Of a stretch of 17,250 nt of DNA, positions 14,547-17,250 are shown piece by piece (within the stretch, counting starts at the first letter, position 1; each line of letters begins with the position of its first letter). Made by a program: the position numbers and the translations under genes. The notes under the pieces were generated by a model. The model made no database searches. It saw only the letters and a list, made by a program, of their open reading frames with translations, and was not told the origin of the DNA. This stretch comes from CAZRIE01 sp964600075 (GTDB lineage: Bacteria > Bacteroidota > Bacteroidia > Flavobacteriales > Flavobacteriaceae), in assembly GCA_964600075.1 (NCBI GenBank), contig CAZRIE010000091.1:1-17250 (forward strand). Reading direction: 5' to 3'.

Positions 14547-14563
14547 TTTCGGGCCTCGGTTTT
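14534..14563 (-). terminator. Rho-independent terminator of the 258-aa lipoprotein gene
   Basis: AAAACCGAGG (14537-14546) and CCTCGGTTTT (14554-14563) form a 10-bp stem with loop TTTCGGG. On the minus strand it is followed by TTTTTTT (14540-14534, overlapping the stem base). It lies 19-45 nt beyond the stop at 14582. The core stem is the same as at the other two terminators of this locus. Confidence 0.88.
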
Positions 14564-14581
14564 AATAAATGTGATTCGTAA

Positions 14582-15358
14582 CTATTCGAACCAGATTTTT
14601 TTGACTGCAAAGTTCAGTCCTGGTGTACTCTGTGTAATAAAATATACTTTAATATTATCCACGTCATCCATGGTAAACTTATTTTCTATACCTGCGTTGT
14701 CTTGTGCGCTGGTAAACTGAACTAGGGGTATTTTAAGTACAAAAGGTCTGTTGCTGCCATTCGATGCTATACTGCCTTGATAAACATCGGTAGGGTTTCC
14801 GGCACCTCTCCAAAAAGCCCTATTAGGACCGTTGGAAAATAAATCAACATAGACGCGACCAAAATTGCTTTTGCCTTCATATTCAACGTTCATGTATTGG
14901 TAACCACTCAAATCGAGATTTAACTTTTTAGGCATACCCCAACCGTATTGGAGTTCTATTACCCCTGTAATACCATAACCTATACTTGCTATAATTTTTC
15001 CATTGGAAATTTTGGTCTTCAGGGATTGCACATCCTGATTTTTCTTAATTCTTGTAACCACAGTGCGTTTGTCACCTTGGATGGATGCGCCATTTTGATC
15101 ATAATTTTCAGTACCGATTGTGTTACTGCTTTGTTGGGCTAAAGGCCCCGTATTAAAATCATCAAGAACGAGTGCATTCCCACCTACTTCGACTTCTCCT
15201 TTTTGAGAAATGGTATTGCTGGAAACTATTTTGACACTAGTGATGTTTTTATTTTCGCCCATGGTAATTGCCTCTTCAGCTTCAGAAGATTCTTTTGAAC
15301 AAGAGGTCAACACCAATATCATAAGTCCAACATTTAAAAGTTTTGTTGTCGTTTTCAT
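14582..15358 (-). CDS. Lipoprotein of unknown function, beta-sandwich/CBM-like
   Basis: 258 aa from ATG 15358. A longer reading frame exists upstream, but only from a TTG at 15430 and through the terminator and leader region. The ATG gives a clean SPII signal, MKTTTKLLNVGLMILVLTSCS (Cys20). After a linker of about 45 residues the protein reads as a single beta-rich domain, starting ALVLDDFNTGP and including LNLDLSGYQYMNVEYEG, VYVDLFSNGPNRAFW and VDNIKVYFITQSTPGLNFAVKKIWFE. This LDDF...D(L)S-x-Y...V-x-x-IW pattern is like galactose-binding/CBM11-type jelly-rolls that bind glycans (weak, by eye). No catalytic residues are recognised. It lies between two other lipoprotein genes with a terminator on each side, so it probably has its own promoter within the duplicated leader. 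Confidence 0.85.
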   Translation of the reverse strand: MKTTTKLLNVGLMILVLTSCSKESSEAEEAITMGENKNITSVKIVSSNTISQKGEVEVGGNALVLDDFNTGPLAQQSSNTIGTENYDQNGASIQGDKRTVVTRIKKNQDVQSLKTKISNGKIIASIGYGITGVIELQYGWGMPKKLNLDLSGYQYMNVEYEGKSNFGRVYVDLFSNGPNRAFWRGAGNPTDVYQGSIASNGSNRPFVLKIPLVQFTSAQDNAGIENKFTMDDVDNIKVYFITQSTPGLNFAVKKIWFE

Positions 15359-15443
15359 ATTTAAAATTTTAAGATTACTATTTGTTTTTTCTTTTAATGT
15401 TGGGTGATTGAAAAGGTTAACATTGGGCAAAAAAAAACCGAGG
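15359..15443 (-). repeat. Leader copy B, near-identical to the leader at 14461-14546
   Basis: Matching blocks are AATTTTAAGATTA (15365-15377), TTTTTCTTTTAATGTT (15386-15401) and AAAAGGTTAAC (15411-15421), then CCGAGG. Differences are small substitutions and 1-2-nt indels. The arrangement ATG - A-rich leader - GTTAACCTTTT - terminator is kept in both. Confidence 0.8.
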
Positions 15444-15458
15444 TTTTGGCCTCAGTTT
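15430..15458 (-). terminator. Terminator of the 176-aa lipoprotein gene
   Basis: AAACCGAGG (15435-15443) pairs with CCTCAGTTT (15450-15458) around TTTTGG. The single odd pair is C-A in the plus reading but a tolerated U-G in the minus-strand RNA, which then ends in a run of T (A-run at 15429-15437). This supports a minus-strand terminator 27 nt after the stop at 15485. Confidence 0.85.
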
Positions 15459-15484
15459 AATTAAAGGGTAGTGTTGTAGGCTTC

Positions 15485-16015
15485 TTATAATGGAGAAATA
15501 CCCGTAGGTTGGTCTTTCAAATAAACGTATAGCTCTTCCGAGGTGCTATTTTGCGGCCCTCGCTGGCTTCCAAAATCGGAAATAAAAAACCGAATTGAAA
15601 CACCGGCGTTATTTCCGATGGCCCTAAATTTACCTGTTAGAATAGCCCCGGTGACTGGCCTGCTCCTGCTGCCGCGCCACTCGATAAACGTTTCATATCC
15701 TGGTCTATGGGTCCAAGTTTTGGGCACTTTGGTCTGAAGCGTTAGGTTAAGTCCAGCGCTGATTTGCATTTGTGTGAGTTCAACACCCCCAGGGTCACCT
15801 GCGGAAAAGACAAAATCGTACACCTTGCCATCTTTAAGATTCAGTTGAAAACTTTCGAAATCGGTATCTTGGTCAAAGGTGCGATCAAAACCGTCTCCGT
15901 AAATCCGAAATGAAAATTCAGGCGATGAATTATCCTCTAAGGGTATTTCGGTGTCGCAACTAACAAGAACTAGTGCCGACGCAAAAAATGCTAAAAAGTG
16001 TAATGTGGTTTTCAT
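15485..16015 (-). CDS. Small lipoprotein of unknown function
   Basis: 176 aa from ATG 16015; the frame can be opened two codons earlier only at a TTG (16021). An SPII signal, MKTTLHFLAFFASALVLVSC (Cys20), is followed by DTEIPLED, so it is a lipoprotein. Asp directly after the Cys would favour the inner membrane under E. coli rules, but Bacteroidota sorting differs. The rest is one acidic-to-neutral, beta-rich domain (FSFRIYGDGFDRTF, LNLKDGKVYDFVFSAGDPGG, AGLNLTLQTKVP, ISIRF-like strands) with no recognised family. It is first in the three-lipoprotein series. Its upstream region has three small hairpins and then the IS630 element, about 120 bp from the start codon. Confidence 0.82.
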   Translation of the reverse strand: MKTTLHFLAFFASALVLVSCDTEIPLEDNSSPEFSFRIYGDGFDRTFDQDTDFESFQLNLKDGKVYDFVFSAGDPGGVELTQMQISAGLNLTLQTKVPKTWTHRPGYETFIEWRGSRSRPVTGAILTGKFRAIGNNAGVSIRFFISDFGSQRGPQNSTSEELYVYLKDQPTGISPL

Positions 16016-16047
16016 AATCAATTGTTTTTAATTTAATCTAAATAATT

Positions 16048-16122
16048 CCCCGACGGCTCTGTCTTGGGGTTTCTGATTTACATCTCCTTGGGAGAGGTCG
16101 GAACTTCCATTTTCGGGAGTTC
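16048..16122. repeat. Cluster of three short hairpins upstream of the 176-aa lipoprotein gene
   Basis: Hairpin 1 is CCCCGAC / GTC-TT-GGGG (16048-16069, 2-nt bulge). Hairpin 2 is CTCC-TTG-GGAG (16084-16094). Hairpin 3 is GAACTTCC / GGGAGTTC (16101-16122, 8 pairs with one wobble, loop ATTTTC). They fill most of the stretch between the IS left end and the gene. No T-run is seen, so these look like RNA-leader structure or remnants of a dispersed repeat, not terminators. Confidence 0.45.
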
Positions 16123-16135
16123 TAGGTGAGGTTAT

Positions 16136-16145
16136 TAACCCAACG
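16136..16145 (+). repeat. Left terminal inverted repeat of the IS630 element
   Basis: TAACCCAACG, including the TA target, matches the inverse of 17241-17250 except at position 7. A further TTTA match follows with a 2-nt offset. Confidence 0.75.
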
Positions 16146-16189
16146 GCTTTAGATTAGGATCCTTGGATAGTTTTTCGGATCTTAGGCGT

Positions 16190-17224
16190 ATGGAAAAATT
16201 GGACTTGAGGAAATTGGACGATGTAGCGCGAGAGCCGCTGCGCAAGCGCGGCATCGCCATGATAAAGTCGGGCATGTTGAAGAAGGATATCGCCACGACC
16301 CTTGGCGTACATGTGAACACTGTTACTAACTGGCGCAAGCGATACGAGGCCGAAGGCCCCAAGGGACTTAAGGGCCATGTGCGCGGGGCGAAGAAAAAAG
16401 GGAGCAGTCTGTTGTCCGAAAATCAGGAACTGGATGTGCAACGGATGATATGCGATACGATGCCCGACCAGTTGAAACTGCCCTATGGGCTTTGGACACG
16501 CAAGGCGGTAAAGGAACTCGTGGAACGGGAACTAGGTATCGCGATAGCGATTACGACCATGGGCGACTATCTACGCTTATGGGGCTTTACACCACAAAAG
16601 CCGAAGAAAAAGGCCTATGGGCAACGGCCCGAGCAGGTAGGGAAATGGCTAAAGCAGGAGTACCCTGTAATAAGGGATCGGGCGAAAAAAGAGAATGCCG
16701 AGATACACTGGGGCGACGAGACGGGGGCGAGGAACGACTGCCAGCACGGACGTTCCTACGCGCCCAAGGGGAACACCCCGGTACGCAGGTCGGTGGCCAA
16801 GCGCTTTTCGGTCAATATGATCTCCACGGTGACCAACCAGGGCAAGGTGGAGTTCCTGATATATGGGGGAAGGATGAACCAACAACAACTGATGGTGTTC
16901 CTGGAACAATTGATCAAGGGAAGGGAGAAAAAGATATTCCTGATATTGGACAACCTAAAGGTGCACCATGGCAAGATCGTAAAGGCATGGGCCAAAGAGA
17001 ACGAAGCGGCCATCGAACTGTTCTTCCTTCCTCCCTATTCACCGGAAATGAACCCAGACCAATACCTGAACTGTGACCTAAAGCGGGGGCTTTCCGATAA
17101 GCCATCGCCAAAGAACGCGGATACTTTGGAGGCCAATGTCAGGGGGCATATGGAAATGTTACAGTCCGAACCGCAAAGGGTACGAAAATATTTCAGGCAT
17201 CCCGATATAAAGTATGCGGCATGA
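16190..17224 (+). CDS. IS630-family transposase
   Basis: 344 aa from ATG 16190 (MEKLDLRKLDDVAREPLRKR, a typical IS630 N-terminus). A TTG at 16163 would add nine residues but is less likely. An N-terminal helix-turn-helix (about 20-60, KKDIATTLGVHVNTVTNWRK) is followed by a second winged-helix region (about 95-135) and the DDE domain. Residues below use numbering from the longer start (subtract 9 for this one). First Asp: HWGDETGAR (Asp185). Second Asp: ILDNLKVHHGK (Asp263). Third position: LPPYSPEMNPDQYLN, where the usual Glu of NPxE is Gln300 with Asp299 beside it. Length and frame are intact. Activity depends on whether Asp299 or a later acidic residue serves as the third metal ligand. It cuts and pastes the element at TA targets. 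Confidence 0.93.
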   Translation: MEKLDLRKLDDVAREPLRKRGIAMIKSGMLKKDIATTLGVHVNTVTNWRKRYEAEGPKGLKGHVRGAKKKGSSLLSENQELDVQRMICDTMPDQLKLPYGLWTRKAVKELVERELGIAIAITTMGDYLRLWGFTPQKPKKKAYGQRPEQVGKWLKQEYPVIRDRAKKENAEIHWGDETGARNDCQHGRSYAPKGNTPVRRSVAKRFSVNMISTVTNQGKVEFLIYGGRMNQQQLMVFLEQLIKGREKKIFLILDNLKVHHGKIVKAWAKENEAAIELFFLPPYSPEMNPDQYLNCDLKRGLSDKPSPKNADTLEANVRGHMEMLQSEPQRVRKYFRHPDIKYAA

Positions 17225-17240
17225 AATCACAAAATATAAA

Positions 17241-17250
17241 CGTCGGGTTA
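17241..17250 (-). repeat. Right terminal inverted repeat of the IS630 element
   Basis: CGTCGGGTTA, inverted TAACCCGACG, mirrors the left end at 16136-16145 and lies 17 nt after the transposase stop. It is the last sequence of the window. Confidence 0.75.

Larger units (their letters stand above)
16136..17250 (+). mobile_element. IS630-family insertion sequence, apparently complete
   Basis: About 1.1 kb with one transposase gene. The ends are TAACCCAACG (16136-16145) and, inverted, CGTCGGGTTA (17241-17250), which match at 9 of 10 positions and begin and end with TA, the target that IS630/Tc1 elements duplicate. It is inserted in the spacer upstream of the 176-aa lipoprotein gene and transcribed away from it. 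Codon use looks more G+C-rich than the neighbouring genes, consistent with recent arrival. The right end coincides with the end of the window, so the outer flank cannot be inspected. Confidence 0.85.

Noticed and set aside
15359..15430. N-terminal extension of the 258-aa lipoprotein from a TTG codon
   Set aside because: It would run through the terminator and leader and bury the signal peptide. The ATG at 15358 gives a proper lipoprotein signal.
13057..16015. A polysaccharide utilisation locus (SusC/SusD)
   Set aside because: The lipoproteins lack SusD features, and no TonB-dependent receptor or glycoside hydrolase is present in the window.
16016..16021. Two-codon extension of the 176-aa lipoprotein from a TTG
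   Set aside because: The ATG at 16015 is a better start and gives a standard MKTT... signal peptide.
16163..16189. Nine-residue extension of the transposase from a TTG
   Set aside because: The ATG at 16190 matches the usual IS630 N-terminus. The extension has no supporting motif.
16450..17076. Long plus-strand open frame (208 codons) inside the IS630 element
   Set aside because: It is an out-of-frame shadow of the transposase gene, rich in Gly/Arg/Lys with no domain. The true frame has all IS630 motifs.

Overview
The window looks like a chromosomal piece of a marine-type Flavobacteriaceae (Bacteroidota) genome. The reasons are A+T-rich spacers without Shine-Dalgarno motifs, many SPII lipoproteins, a LysRS with the C-terminal extension common in this group, strong CCGAGG/CCTCGG terminators, and short dispersed repeats typical of Bacteroidota spacers. 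The genus cannot be fixed from sequence alone.

Layout. (1) 270-677 (+): a small secreted protein with three copies of an LPxGFDPY motif, followed by a clear terminator. (2) 813-9253 (-), read right to left: a 912-aa lipoprotein with cytochrome c, DUF1549 and DUF1553 domains; a DUF1501 protein translationally coupled to it (TGATG); an exported TIM-barrel sugar isomerase/epimerase-like protein; a membrane DUF2231-cytochrome c-LRR fusion; and a DASS/SLC13 anion symporter. All are on one strand with gaps of up to about 185 bp. Together they suggest an envelope pathway that processes an unknown, probably carbohydrate-related, substrate, with electrons passing through c-type hemes and an organic anion taken up. 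(3) 9405-13000, a housekeeping block: lysS and an SGNH-hydrolase lipoprotein (-), then divergently a 51-aa Pmp3/YqaE membrane peptide and lipB (+). (4) 13057-16015 (-): three unrelated, poorly characterised lipoproteins, each followed by its own terminator. Two of the spacers are near copies of each other. (5) 16136-17250: a complete-looking IS630-family insertion sequence with TA-flanked imperfect inverted repeats. It sits about 120 bp upstream of the first lipoprotein gene and ends at the window edge.

The best candidates for undescribed biology are the cytochrome/DUF1501/TIM-barrel/SLC13 cluster and the three-lipoprotein locus with its duplicated leader. No tRNA, rRNA or CRISPR array was seen. 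Three apparent long ORFs begin at TTG codons; in each case I chose an internal ATG that gives a proper signal peptide or family N-terminus.
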